From Halobacillus salinus (GTDB lineage: Bacteria; Bacillota; Bacilli; Bacillales; Halobacillaceae): 64,000 bases of DNA. A model generated the notes under the pieces. That model saw only the letters and a program-made list of their open reading frames with translations. It did no database searches and was not told the DNA's origin. The position numbers were made by a program, and so were the translations under genes. Positions 50,442 through 59,152 of this stretch are shown piece by piece. Every line of letters starts with the position of its first letter. Position 1 is the first letter of the stretch. The DNA is taken from positions 310,001 to 374,000 of the forward strand of contig NZ_SRJC01000001.1 of assembly GCF_004684905.1 (NCBI RefSeq). The letters run 5' to 3'.

Positions 50442-51157
50442 CAGACGGACGCTCCTTTCGCATCAAAGGATTGTGCTTCGAAGCGCTCACCGTTGTCCTT
50501 GCTTGTAGCAAGGTGGAGGAAGACATCAACGACGTCAGCTGGATCTGCAAGTTCATAGTCACAGTCTGGAAGTGCCGTCTCGTGCATGACTGTGTCCATT
50601 TCTCCAGGGTCGACGACATTGACACGCACGCCTGAGCCTTCGAGTTCATCTGCCCAGATCGCGGACAGGCCTTCTACACCGAACTTAGACACACTGTAGG
50701 CGCCCCACTCAGCTACACCATACTTTCCAACCTCTGAAGTGACGTTGATGATAGATCCTTGCTTTTGAGCGAGCATTCCTGGCAACACCCGTTTGGTGAC
50801 AAGGAATGGATTCATGATGTTGGTCTCTATGACATCACGGAACGCATCAGTTGGATAATCAGCAAGTAACGTCGGTCCAGGACCGAACTTGGATGCATTA
50901 TTGATCAGTACATCGATTCCCCCGAAGCGATCTTCTACAATCGAAACAAACCGTTCGACATCCGATGATTCTGTCACGTCTGCGCGAACAGCTACGACCT
51001 CTCCACCGAGCTCTTCTAATTCAGAAGCTGCATCTTCTAACTTTTCTTCCCCTCGAGCGCAAATGCCGAGTGCATATCCCTCTTTGGCAAAAGAGAGAGC
51101 AAGTGCTCTTCCTAGTCCTTTGGAAGCTCCTGTAATGATTGCTACTCTTCTATTCAT
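50441..51157 (-). CDS. Short-chain dehydrogenase/reductase
   Basis: Protein of 238 aa, classical SDR: cofactor loop TGASKGLG at residues 9-16, NNAS near 88, and catalytic Y-S-V-S-K (WGAYSVSKFGVEGL). NADP(H)-dependent FabG-like reductase; substrate unknown. First gene of a three-gene operon with the QueA-like and VOC genes, its stop overlapping the next start (TGATG). AAAGAGGT lies about 9 nt before the ATG. Confidence 0.87.
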   Translation of the reverse strand: MNRRVAIITGASKGLGRALALSFAKEGYALGICARGEEKLEDAASELEELGGEVVAVRADVTESSDVERFVSIVEDRFGGIDVLINNASKFGPGPTLLADYPTDAFRDVIETNIMNPFLVTKRVLPGMLAQKQGSIINVTSEVGKYGVAEWGAYSVSKFGVEGLSAIWADELEGSGVRVNVVDPGEMDTVMHETALPDCDYELADPADVVDVFLHLATSKDNGERFEAQSFDAKGASV

Positions 51158-51339
51158 CTAACAAAACCTCTTTCTTGTTAATGTGATGCTTTCATTTTAT
51201 AAAGAAGAGGGTTTCTATGAATCGGGGGATGGAAGGAAAGTTCTGTCATTCATTGGCATGGGAGGTCCCTCGGTCGAAGGTCGTAGATGGGATGTGATAA
51301 ACTATTTCTTGCATGAAATGATACGGGAGAGAGAACGGG

Positions 51340-53520
51340 ATGAATATAAACACGAATGGACGCTTTTTTACGTCTTTACAAAATAAGAACAGCTATGACG
51401 AAGCTAGTCGCACGTGCATGGTGAATACAGTACGGAAATTAGTAGAGCAGGATACGGATATCGATCATCCTGGAATGCTGCTCGGGAAGATCCAATCCGG
51501 TAAGACACGCACGTTCATCGGTGTGATGGGGCTTGCCTACGATCACGGCTTTGACGCCGTCATTCTTTTGACAAAAGGAACGAACGCGCTCGTCCGGCAG
51601 ACATATGCCAGGCTGACGAGTGAATTTGAAGAACGGATCGACGAGGATGATCTGCGTGTTTACGACATTATGGCGATGCCGGAGGCGCTGAGGAAGTACG
51701 AGCTGTCGCAGAAGCTCGCGTTTATTGTCAAAAAAGAAACGAAGAACCTCGACCGGATCAAGGAAACGTTCTTCGAGACGTATCCGGACCTTGCTCACAG
51801 AAAAGTACTCTTCATCGATGATGAGGCGGACTATGCGAGTGTTGCCTACGAACATAAGAAGGACCAGAACGTCACACATCTCCGGGTGCTTGCGACGAAG
51901 ATCAATGAGCTTCGTGAGAACCTGACTGCTTCGTCCTTTTTACAAGTGACTGCAACTCCTTACTCTTTATACCTGCAGCCGGATGACATGACGATTCACG
52001 AAAACAAAGTCTATCAACCGGTACGACCGGCATTCACAGAACTAGTGCCTGTGCACGACCGATATGTCGGAGGGGAGACGTACTTTGATCAGGCAGAGAA
52101 TGCTGGCCATTTCGCCTCTTATCTATATCATGAAGTGTCGGAGAAAGAATTGGACGCAATGAAGAAAATGGACCGGCGCAAGATAAAGATGGATCAGTTG
52201 CTCACGCAGAAATCGATTGCCAATATCCGTAGTGCTGTCATGAACTTCGTGGTGGGAAGCGTCATCAGGCGCATGCAGCAAATGAAGACGGGGCAGCGAC
52301 CGGAGAAGTATGCGATGATCATCCATACAGAGCGTGGCAAACAGGCGCATGCCTGGCAGAAAGAATTGATTCGCAATATGGAGGACCAACTTTTCGCAGA
52401 AGCCCATCAAGCGTCCGCGTTATTACGTGAATTAACGGAAAGCTCTTATGCCGATTTGATGCAATCCGTTGCTACGTTTGAAGAATTACCACAGCCTGAT
52501 TTTGAATCGGTGTGGGAAGGGGTGTTGGAAGCGCTGAAGGAGGAGTACTTGATCAGCACGGTCGTCAATTCTGAGAAGGATGTACATGACTTGCTTGATA
52601 AGCGGGGAGAATTACAGTTACGTGCACCGATGAACATCTTCATCGGAGGGCAGCTCCTCGACCGCGGGGTAACCATCCGCAACATGATCGGCTTTTTCTA
52701 CGGACGAAATCCGAAGTCCTTCCAGCAGGACACAGTACTTCAGCATTCGCGTATGTACGGAGCCCGTCCACTCGAAGACATGGCAGTGACGCGCTTTTAT
52801 ACAAGCCAGCGCATTTACTCGGTCATGAAGCAGATCCACGAATTCGATACGGAACTCAGACGAGCATTCGAGCGTGGCGGTCATGATCAAGGCGTGGTAT
52901 TTGTCCAGCGGGAAGAAAACAGCGAAATCCTGCCGTGCAGTCCGAACAAGATCATGCTCTCCAGCTTAACGATGATTCAACCGCATAAACGAATGCTGCC
53001 CGTCGGATTCCAGACCGGCTACAAAACCCATATACAAAAAACAGTCCGAGAGATCGACGACACCATTAAATCGGTGGTCAAGCAACAAGCGAAAGCTAAG
53101 CGGGAAGCCGCATACCTCGTTCCAGCGAAAGCCGTCCGAGAAATCTTCAGCCTGATCCATTCGACGCTTGAAATGGAAGAAGGACGTGAATTCCACCTTG
53201 AGGAATACGAAAGTGTCCTCGATTATTTAACGAGAGAAAACGAGCGTGGCGCCTATGTGTGGCTTGTCATCCGCGCCAAACGTCAGATCCAGCGGCTGAA
53301 CGGCTCCGGACAATTTGAAAATTCCCCTGACACGCCTGGTCGTGGGCAAGGCGAGCTCAGCGTCGCCCGTCGTGTAGCGGAAGACTATCCTGCGCTTATC
53401 TTGCTGCGTCAGGAAGGGAAGAAAGAGCACGGCTGGCGCGGTACGCCGTTTTGGTGGCCGGTGCTTGTTGCTCAAGCCCGTACGAAGCCGACGGTGTTTG
53501 CCAACAAAACGGTGAAATGA
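51340..53520 (+). CDS. Z1-domain superfamily ATPase/helicase-like protein
   Basis: Protein of 726 aa. Walker A GKIQSGKT (residues 49-56), Walker B VLFIDDEAD (DDEAD at 160-164), TATP (204-207), then GGQLLDRGVTI (436-446) and QHSRMYG (468-474) from the second helicase lobe and Z1 region. Z1 proteins are known from restriction-like systems beside MutL/Hsp90-type ATPases, methylases or nucleases; none of these is adjacent, so this is a solitary copy. The last 200 residues have no recognised domain. Probable nucleic-acid-dependent ATPase; biological role unknown. Divergent from the SDR operon. Confidence 0.85.
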   Translation: MNINTNGRFFTSLQNKNSYDEASRTCMVNTVRKLVEQDTDIDHPGMLLGKIQSGKTRTFIGVMGLAYDHGFDAVILLTKGTNALVRQTYARLTSEFEERIDEDDLRVYDIMAMPEALRKYELSQKLAFIVKKETKNLDRIKETFFETYPDLAHRKVLFIDDEADYASVAYEHKKDQNVTHLRVLATKINELRENLTASSFLQVTATPYSLYLQPDDMTIHENKVYQPVRPAFTELVPVHDRYVGGETYFDQAENAGHFASYLYHEVSEKELDAMKKMDRRKIKMDQLLTQKSIANIRSAVMNFVVGSVIRRMQQMKTGQRPEKYAMIIHTERGKQAHAWQKELIRNMEDQLFAEAHQASALLRELTESSYADLMQSVATFEELPQPDFESVWEGVLEALKEEYLISTVVNSEKDVHDLLDKRGELQLRAPMNIFIGGQLLDRGVTIRNMIGFFYGRNPKSFQQDTVLQHSRMYGARPLEDMAVTRFYTSQRIYSVMKQIHEFDTELRRAFERGGHDQGVVFVQREENSEILPCSPNKIMLSSLTMIQPHKRMLPVGFQTGYKTHIQKTVREIDDTIKSVVKQQAKAKREAAYLVPAKAVREIFSLIHSTLEMEEGREFHLEEYESVLDYLTRENERGAYVWLVIRAKRQIQRLNGSGQFENSPDTPGRGQGELSVARRVAEDYPALILLRQEGKKEHGWRGTPFWWPVLVAQARTKPTVFANKTVK

Positions 53521-53609
53521 GTTGATAAGATATTTAGTGGAGACTGATCGATATTCGTGCATTTGAATACCAATAAGGGTACGATAAAGATAAAAGGAGG
53601 TGGTCGTCC

Positions 53610-53957
53610 ATGGACGAACAGAAACTCATTCAGCAGCATCTAGCGAACGAGCGGACTTACTTAGCTTGGATCCGGACAGCGATTGCGCTGATCGGGGTAG
53701 GTTTTTTAGCGACAACACTGCACATCAATGCCTTGCCTGACATGGGAGGATTCGGTGACAAGTTGTCCATCATTGTCAGCTTTTCTGCTTTGTTCTTAGG
53801 CTTCATGACGATCATCGGGGCGACCATCAATTATTATCAAACGAGACGTAACATCAACGAAGAACGCTTCCAGTCCTCACACAGAATCATCGCTTTCATG
53901 ACATCTGTTGCTGTATTGTTGTTGGTGATGGTAACGGTGTATTTACTAATTGCCTAA
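53610..53957 (+). CDS. DUF202 (YidH-type) membrane protein
   Basis: Protein of 115 aa. LANERTYLAWIRTAIALIGV is the DUF202 signature, followed by three helices. Function unknown. AAAAGGAGGTGG precedes the ATG by 7 nt. A 52-nt repeat array begins within two bases of the stop. Confidence 0.85.
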   Translation: MDEQKLIQQHLANERTYLAWIRTAIALIGVGFLATTLHINALPDMGGFGDKLSIIVSFSALFLGFMTIIGATINYYQTRRNINEERFQSSHRIIAFMTSVAVLLLVMVTVYLLIA

Positions 53958-53958
53958 G

Positions 53959-54150
53959 TGACGTTTTGGAAGGAAAGGAAGGTCGAAATGGAAGATAGAA
54001 ACTCCTTCTGTGCCGTTTCTCGATGTGAAAAATCCTGAAAGGGAAGAGAGAGCCTCTATCAGTGACGTTTCGTCCGTTATTCACACTCAACATGTAAGAG
54101 AAGACGCCTATAGGTGACGTATCAAAACATTCATTTACTCAGAAGGGAAG
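53959..54150. repeat. Degenerate 52-nt-period tandem repeat, locus D
   Basis: Four units whose GTGACG/GTGCCG core starts at 53959, 54011, 54063 and 54115, exactly 52 nt apart. The AAAGGGAAGA-like core (GGG at 53990, 54042, 54094 degenerate, 54146) keeps the same 23-nt distance to the next core as at loci A-C. Between convergent genes. Confidence 0.85.
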
Positions 54151-54154
54151 ATAA

Positions 54155-54203
54155 TAAAAACCTCCAAGCTCGCGACAAGACAATGAGCTTGGAGGTTTTT
54201 ATT
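54155..54203 (-). terminator. Terminator of the amino-acid ABC operon
   Basis: AAAACCTCCAAGCTC pairs with GAGCTTGGAGGTTTT; on the minus strand TATTATC follows. The stop of the ATPase gene lies at its edge. Confidence 0.88.
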
Positions 54204-54939
54204 AGTGTTGTAGCAAATTAAGAAATCGTTTCGTACGATCTTGTTGCGGGTTTTCAAACACTTCAGTCGGCGAGCCACGTTCCACTATATAGCCGCCGTC
54301 CATGAAGACGACTTCGTCCGCAACGTCTTTAGCGAAACTCATTTCGTGAGTGACGACTACCATGGTCATGCCTTCTTGAGCGAGGTCCTTCATAACTTGA
54401 AGAACTTCCCCGATCAGCTCAGGGTCGAGGGCTGAGGTCGGTTCGTCGAAGAGCATAACTTTCGGATCGATGGCCATTGCGCGAGCGATGCCGACACGTT
54501 GCTGTTGACCACCGGACAGTTGGTACGGATAAACATCCGCCTTGTCACCTAGTCCGACTTTTTCTAACAGACGAATAGCGACCTCGCGTGCCTCTGCCTT
54601 GTCGACTTTCTGTACCGTAACTGGTCCTTCCATGATATTCTGAATAACCGTCAAATGGGGGAAGAGGTTATAGTTTTGGAAAACCATGCCGGTCTGTTTG
54701 CGCAGTTCACGAATCTCAGGTTTCGTGACTTTTTGAGAAAAATCAATCGTCTGATCATCAATCGACACTTCCCCACGCTCTGGCTGTTCGAGTACATTTA
54801 GACAGCGGAGCAGGGTGGTTTTACCGGAGCCGGATGGTCCGATCACGACGATTACTTTTCCTTGGTCGACGTTAATACTGATATCTTTTAACACTTCAAG
54901 GTCTCCGAATTTCTTGGAGATGTTTGTCATGGAAAGCAT
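54202..54939 (-). CDS. Polar amino-acid (probably cystine) ABC transporter ATPase
   Basis: ATP-binding subunit of 245 aa: Walker [16 protein letters not shown], signature [15 protein letters not shown], Walker [14 protein letters not shown] and H-loop VTHEM. GlnQ/TcyC type. Third gene of an operon with permease and binding protein; GGAGGG lies before the ATG. Closest arrangement known to me is B. subtilis tcyABC (cystine). Confidence 0.92.
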   Translation of the reverse strand: MLSMTNISKKFGDLEVLKDISINVDQGKVIVVIGPSGSGKTTLLRCLNVLEQPERGEVSIDDQTIDFSQKVTKPEIRELRKQTGMVFQNYNLFPHLTVIQNIMEGPVTVQKVDKAEAREVAIRLLEKVGLGDKADVYPYQLSGGQQQRVGIARAMAIDPKVMLFDEPTSALDPELIGEVLQVMKDLAQEGMTMVVVTHEMSFAKDVADEVVFMDGGYIVERGSPTEVFENPQQDRTKRFLNLLQH

Positions 54940-54954
54940 GCTGGCCCTCCTTTC

Positions 54955-55653
54955 TTATTTCACGTACCTGTTCAGGCGTGCTTCAATTTGATCTTGAATG
55001 AGTGAAAGGATGAAACAGATCACCCAGTAGATAGCAGCTACCTCCATGTAAATGAGGAGCGGCTGGTAAGTTGTCGCAACAATCTCTTGTGCTTTACGGA
55101 ACATCTCGGCTACGAGGATCGTAGACGCGAGTGACGTTTCTTTAACAAGTCCGATAAAGGAGTTTGATAAAGGTGGAATCGAAACGCGTGTGGCCTGTGG
55201 GAGGATGACACGCTTCAATGACTGCAAGTAGGACATGCCGATTGATTCGGCTGCTTCCCACTGTCCTTTATCAATCGATAGGATCGAAGCACGGATGATT
55301 TCAGATGCATAAGCCCCTGTATTTAACGATAGGGCAATCAGTGCTCCGACAAACGGATCGAACTTCAGAAATTCGATTCCCAAGTTCCCGAGTCCGTAGA
55401 AAACGATGAACAATTGAACAAGTAGCGGTGTACCACGAATGATCGATACATATACACGGGCGATTCCGCTGAGTAGTTTAACTCCGGAGATCCGGAACAG
55501 TGCCGTAATGACCGCCAATAGAAGTCCGATGAAAAAGGAAATCAGAGTTAAAGGCACTGTATAGTAAAGAACTCCTCTCATCAAAGGAAGAAAGGAGTCC
55601 TGTAAGGTTTGCAGGTCTGCTGCATTCAAGAAGATGTTATTGAGTAGATACAT
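54955..55653 (-). CDS. Polar amino-acid ABC transporter permease
   Basis: Permease of 232 aa with about five helices. HisM-type signature EAAESIGMSYLQSLKRVILP then QATRVSIPPL couples to the ATPase. The open frame starts with TTG 55662; ATG 55653 is preferred. No strong ribosome binding site is visible and the start lies inside the end of the binding-protein gene, so translation is probably coupled. Confidence 0.88.
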   Translation of the reverse strand: MYLLNNIFLNAADLQTLQDSFLPLMRGVLYYTVPLTLISFFIGLLLAVITALFRISGVKLLSGIARVYVSIIRGTPLLVQLFIVFYGLGNLGIEFLKFDPFVGALIALSLNTGAYASEIIRASILSIDKGQWEAAESIGMSYLQSLKRVILPQATRVSIPPLSNSFIGLVKETSLASTILVAEMFRKAQEIVATTYQPLLIYMEVAAIYWVICFILSLIQDQIEARLNRYVK

Positions 55654-56467
55654 CTTCGCCAAACCATTTCTCGGAGATTTCTTTCAGAGTACCGTCTTCA
55701 CGCATAGCAGCGAGTGCTTCGTTCACGGCCTCAATCAATTCCGGATTATCTTGGCGGAACATCATAGCTGTTTCCGCTGCGTCTTCTTGGCGGTCGACGA
55801 TTTCAACTTTTGCATCTTCACGTTGTTTTAAGAAATCAAGAACGGATAGGCGGTCGTTGACCGTAGCATCCGCGCGTCCATTGGATAGAAGTTGCATCGC
55901 TGGGTTGAACCCTTCGACACTTACGATTTCTGCACCATGATCACGGGCAATGTCTCCGTAGTTACTTGTAAGAGACTGAGCGGCTTTCGCTCCTTCTAGG
56001 TCTTCAAACGTTTGAACGTCTCCACCTTTAGGTGCAACAAGAACAGCTGTTGTGTACGTATAAGGTTTTGAGAAATCATATTTCTCTTCACGGTCCGGGC
56101 GGATACCGACTTGGTTTGCAATCATGTCAAAACGCTTTGTGTTCAGTCCAGCGAACATGGAATCCCACTTCGTTTCCTTGAACTCTGCTTCCACGCCCAT
56201 GCGCTTTGCAATTTCACGAGCGACTTCGACATCATATCCTGTCAGTTCATCTGCATCGTTGTGGAAGGTGTAAGGGGCATAAGTACCCTCTGTTCCGATC
56301 GTAAGGACACCTTTGTCCATCACTTGGTCGTAAAGGCTTTGTTCTTCTTCGGAAGAACCTCCATCACCGTTTGTTTCCTCTTGGTTTGTGTCTTCATCTG
56401 CTGTTCCGCAAGCAGCTAGAACAACGATTAATACGCCAAATAATAGCGCTCCTAATACTTTTTTCAT
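55637..56467 (-). CDS. Amino-acid (probably cystine) binding lipoprotein
   Basis: Binding protein of 276 aa, SBP_bac_3 family. Lipobox VLAAC near residue 20 and an acidic Asn/Glu linker are followed by LTIGTEGTYAPYTFHNDADE, TGYDVEVAREIAKRMG and KWDSMFAGLNTKRFDMIANQ. The last block is typical of cystine receptors (TcyA/FliY), so L-cystine is the best guess; other polar amino acids remain possible. GAGGAGGT precedes ATG 56467; the longer frame is unsupported. Confidence 0.88.
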   Translation of the reverse strand: MKKVLGALLFGVLIVVLAACGTADEDTNQEETNGDGGSSEEEQSLYDQVMDKGVLTIGTEGTYAPYTFHNDADELTGYDVEVAREIAKRMGVEAEFKETKWDSMFAGLNTKRFDMIANQVGIRPDREEKYDFSKPYTYTTAVLVAPKGGDVQTFEDLEGAKAAQSLTSNYGDIARDHGAEIVSVEGFNPAMQLLSNGRADATVNDRLSVLDFLKQREDAKVEIVDRQEDAAETAMMFRQDNPELIEAVNEALAAMREDGTLKEISEKWFGEDVSTQ

Positions 56468-56573
56468 TCGAATGACCTCCTCTATGTTTTTAATCCTGAC
56501 AAAGTAGATAGGAATTATGCATAAAGAAATGATACAGTCTCTTGCACGATTCGTCAAAGGTATTGTTTACATT

Positions 56574-56613
56574 TTCAAAAAAAATAGCACAGAACCTTTA
56601 GTTCCGTGCTATT
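56574..56613 (-). terminator. Terminator of the GGDEF-EAL gene
   Basis: On the minus strand AATAGCACGGAAC pairs with GTTCTGTGCTATT and is followed by TTTTTTTTG. The stop codon lies in the stem. Confidence 0.88.
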
Positions 56614-59020
56614 GGTACAGTCGATCGAGTAGATGGTCAGCGACGTGATCAGCTGGTATCGCAGCTCCAAATAGATATCCTTGTGCTTCATCACAGTCAC
56701 AATTCTTCACAAACTCTAACTGTTGATTCGTTTCTACACCTTCTGCTGTCACGACCATATCCAGGTGTCTTGCAACGGAAACGATTGAATCCACGATGAC
56801 TGCATGACTCGAGTCGTGGACCATGCCTTGAATGAAAGTGCGATCGATTTTAAGTCGGTCGATCGAGAACATGGATAAATAACTGAGCGAGGTATATCCG
56901 GTACCGAAATCGTCCATGGATATAGTTATTCCGTAGTCTTTCAGAGACTCGATCTTGGTTTGCGTGACTTCTTTATTCTCAATCGCAAGGGTCTCTGTAA
57001 TTTCGATATCCAAATGGTGAGGTGGCATGCTGTTTCGCTCCAGCTCAGTTAGAATTTGTTCGATGAAGTCATGGTGTAGAAACTGCTTCGATGATATATT
57101 AACAGAAATCGGAAGCTCCATTCCTGTTGTCCTCACCCATTCTTGATATTGCCTGCAGCATTCCCTGATCGTCCACCGACCAATGTCTACGATGAGTTCA
57201 GACTGTTCGGCGATCGGTATGAATTCACCAGGCATGATCAGTCCACGGTCCGGGTGCTCCCATCGAATCAACGCTTCCACTCCTGCTACGGCTTGGTTTC
57301 TTAAGTCCATTTTAGGCTGGAAATGAAGAACATATTGGTCCTCATCCAACGCTTTTCTCATTTCTTCTTCAATAAGAATGTTGGCGATGTTTTCTTTCTC
57401 GACTGTATCGGAAAACTCTTGAAAGCCGTTTCGTCCATTGGATTTCACTTCGTACATCGCCATGTCTGCCCTTTTGACTAAAGTATTGAAGTCCGTGCCG
57501 TCTCCAGGGAAATAGGAAACGCCGATACTTAAGGTGATTTGTTTATGGTATCCTTCGAGGGTGAATAACTTATTCATTTCCTTTTGAAGTAAGCGGATGT
57601 TATCCATCGTTTGTTCCATGTTCGTATGATCCAAACATAAGAGAAATTCATCCCCTCCCATTCTTGCCGTAAACCCTTTCCCTTTAAAAGTCTCAAGCAG
57701 CCGATCTCCTACCTCCTTAAGCAATTGATCCCCAATGTAATGACCTAAGTGATCGTTGATGTTCTTGAATAAATCCACATCGAATAATACAACGGCTAAT
57801 TGTTTCTGATGATCTTGATTCAACCCTTGAAAGGCGCGGTTCATACCTCTACGGTTTAACAAACCAGTCAATTCGTCTCGATAAGCCAAATATTCGATCT
57901 GTTCGTTCGCCAGTTTCTCTTTCGTTATATCCTGGGCAATAGCGTGGACTCCTGTAATCTTTTCATCGACCTTAATCGTAAAGCCCGTCACTTTCAGGTA
58001 TGCATGCTGACCACTCTTTGTAATGAGGGTCGTTTCAAAGTGAGCCGTTCCACCATTAATGACATGTTGGTATTCTTGCATCGTCTTTTCTGCATAGTCC
58101 GGTGCTACAAGATCTTTAACTTTCAGCTTCAACATCTCTTTGTGTGTGTAACCGGTCAAATCGATGGCAGACTGGTTGCTGGCTGTAAAGTTCCCCTTTG
58201 TATCCAGAGTGAAGACGGCGTTCGGATTGTATTCGAACAAGGACCTGTAATGTTGTTCTTGGTCCTCCATTTGCCTGTTCTTGTGTTCTAACAATTCCTG
58301 TTGCTCCTTGAATTGAGTTTCTATATAAACAAGGGTTACGAAATATAGGACGACTGCACTTTTCCATTCGAATGAAGTCATCAACACACTTTGCTCCGCA
58401 TAGAGACGTTCAATGAAAGAGTAGATCGTAGAGGAGAAAGATAGTCCAACAAGTCCGAGCAGCCCGATATATTTCTTCATCGGAACGGAGCGGTTCATGA
58501 TGATTTCTTCTGCGTATAAATGTTCAAAGATCCGTGTCGTACAATAGATACCACCCGTCACGAATGTAAGGGAAAGCAGCGAATTTTCTAGGTCGATACT
58601 TGCAGATGTAAGGTAGAGCCCTGCCGTAATGTATGTAGAAGCTAAGAAGAAGGCAGAAACCAAAGCGCTGAAGAAGAAATGATACAAGGCACTGTTCCTT
58701 TGGAGGGACGTGACTTCCATTTTGTGTACACCAGCGAAGCTTGCTCCGAATAAAAAGGCGAATAAAATTGATATATTGGCGAAGGTAACCCATCCAAATG
58801 AAGGAATTTGTTCAGCAGAGAGTGTGAATGCCCCCTGAGAAGATAAGCTGAGAAATGGCAGAGCACTGAGGATTATGCCGGCAAAACATGCGATAAAAGC
58901 GGAAAGAAGGAACTCACGATTCTTCGTACTGACTTCACTTTTCAATGCATGGAATGTAATGTATAAAAGGCTCATGCAAGAGAAGGTTCCGATCAATATA
59001 TAGACGAGTTGACTCCCCAA
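56609..59020 (-). CDS. Membrane PAS-GGDEF-EAL protein (c-di-GMP turnover)
   Basis: Protein of 803 aa: about seven N-terminal helices (residues 1-235), coiled coil, PAS (about 256-370), GGDEF (about 375-540) and EAL (about 550-803). GGDEF is intact at 455-459 (MGGDEFLLCL), but the I-site RxxD is replaced by KGKG. The EAL signature is intact (EALIRW at 582) with SMDDFGTGYTSL. Both synthesis and breakdown of c-di-GMP are possible. A TTG start at 59020 is chosen as AGGGAGG lies 8 nt upstream and TATAAT farther on; the ATG at 59077 lacks a ribosome binding site. It may feed PelD. Confidence 0.87.
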   Translation of the reverse strand: MGSQLVYILIGTFSCMSLLYITFHALKSEVSTKNREFLLSAFIACFAGIILSALPFLSLSSQGAFTLSAEQIPSFGWVTFANISILFAFLFGASFAGVHKMEVTSLQRNSALYHFFFSALVSAFFLASTYITAGLYLTSASIDLENSLLSLTFVTGGIYCTTRIFEHLYAEEIIMNRSVPMKKYIGLLGLVGLSFSSTIYSFIERLYAEQSVLMTSFEWKSAVVLYFVTLVYIETQFKEQQELLEHKNRQMEDQEQHYRSLFEYNPNAVFTLDTKGNFTASNQSAIDLTGYTHKEMLKLKVKDLVAPDYAEKTMQEYQHVINGGTAHFETTLITKSGQHAYLKVTGFTIKVDEKITGVHAIAQDITKEKLANEQIEYLAYRDELTGLLNRRGMNRAFQGLNQDHQKQLAVVLFDVDLFKNINDHLGHYIGDQLLKEVGDRLLETFKGKGFTARMGGDEFLLCLDHTNMEQTMDNIRLLQKEMNKLFTLEGYHKQITLSIGVSYFPGDGTDFNTLVKRADMAMYEVKSNGRNGFQEFSDTVEKENIANILIEEEMRKALDEDQYVLHFQPKMDLRNQAVAGVEALIRWEHPDRGLIMPGEFIPIAEQSELIVDIGRWTIRECCRQYQEWVRTTGMELPISVNISSKQFLHHDFIEQILTELERNSMPPHHLDIEITETLAIENKEVTQTKIESLKDYGITISMDDFGTGYTSLSYLSMFSIDRLKIDRTFIQGMVHDSSHAVIVDSIVSVARHLDMVVTAEGVETNQQLEFVKNCDCDEAQGYLFGAAIPADHVADHLLDRLYQ

Positions 59021-59152
59021 TAAGAAAACCTCCCTATGAACTAATACTATATACCTGATTATACTGGGTTCTGCCATGATTCACCAAACAAAATGGTCGC
59101 AATCACACAATCATACCTCCCGACATAATATGGGCGGTAAGAGGTGGTGACA

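Noticed and set aside
51183-51386. 67-aa open frame just before the Z1 gene
   Set aside because: It overlaps the Z1 start, lacks a ribosome binding site and has no recognisable domain; it lies in the promoter region.
59078-59152. TPP or other riboswitch upstream of the SsuC/ThiX-like permease
   Set aside because: The 75-nt leader contains no CTGAGA-type element or terminator.
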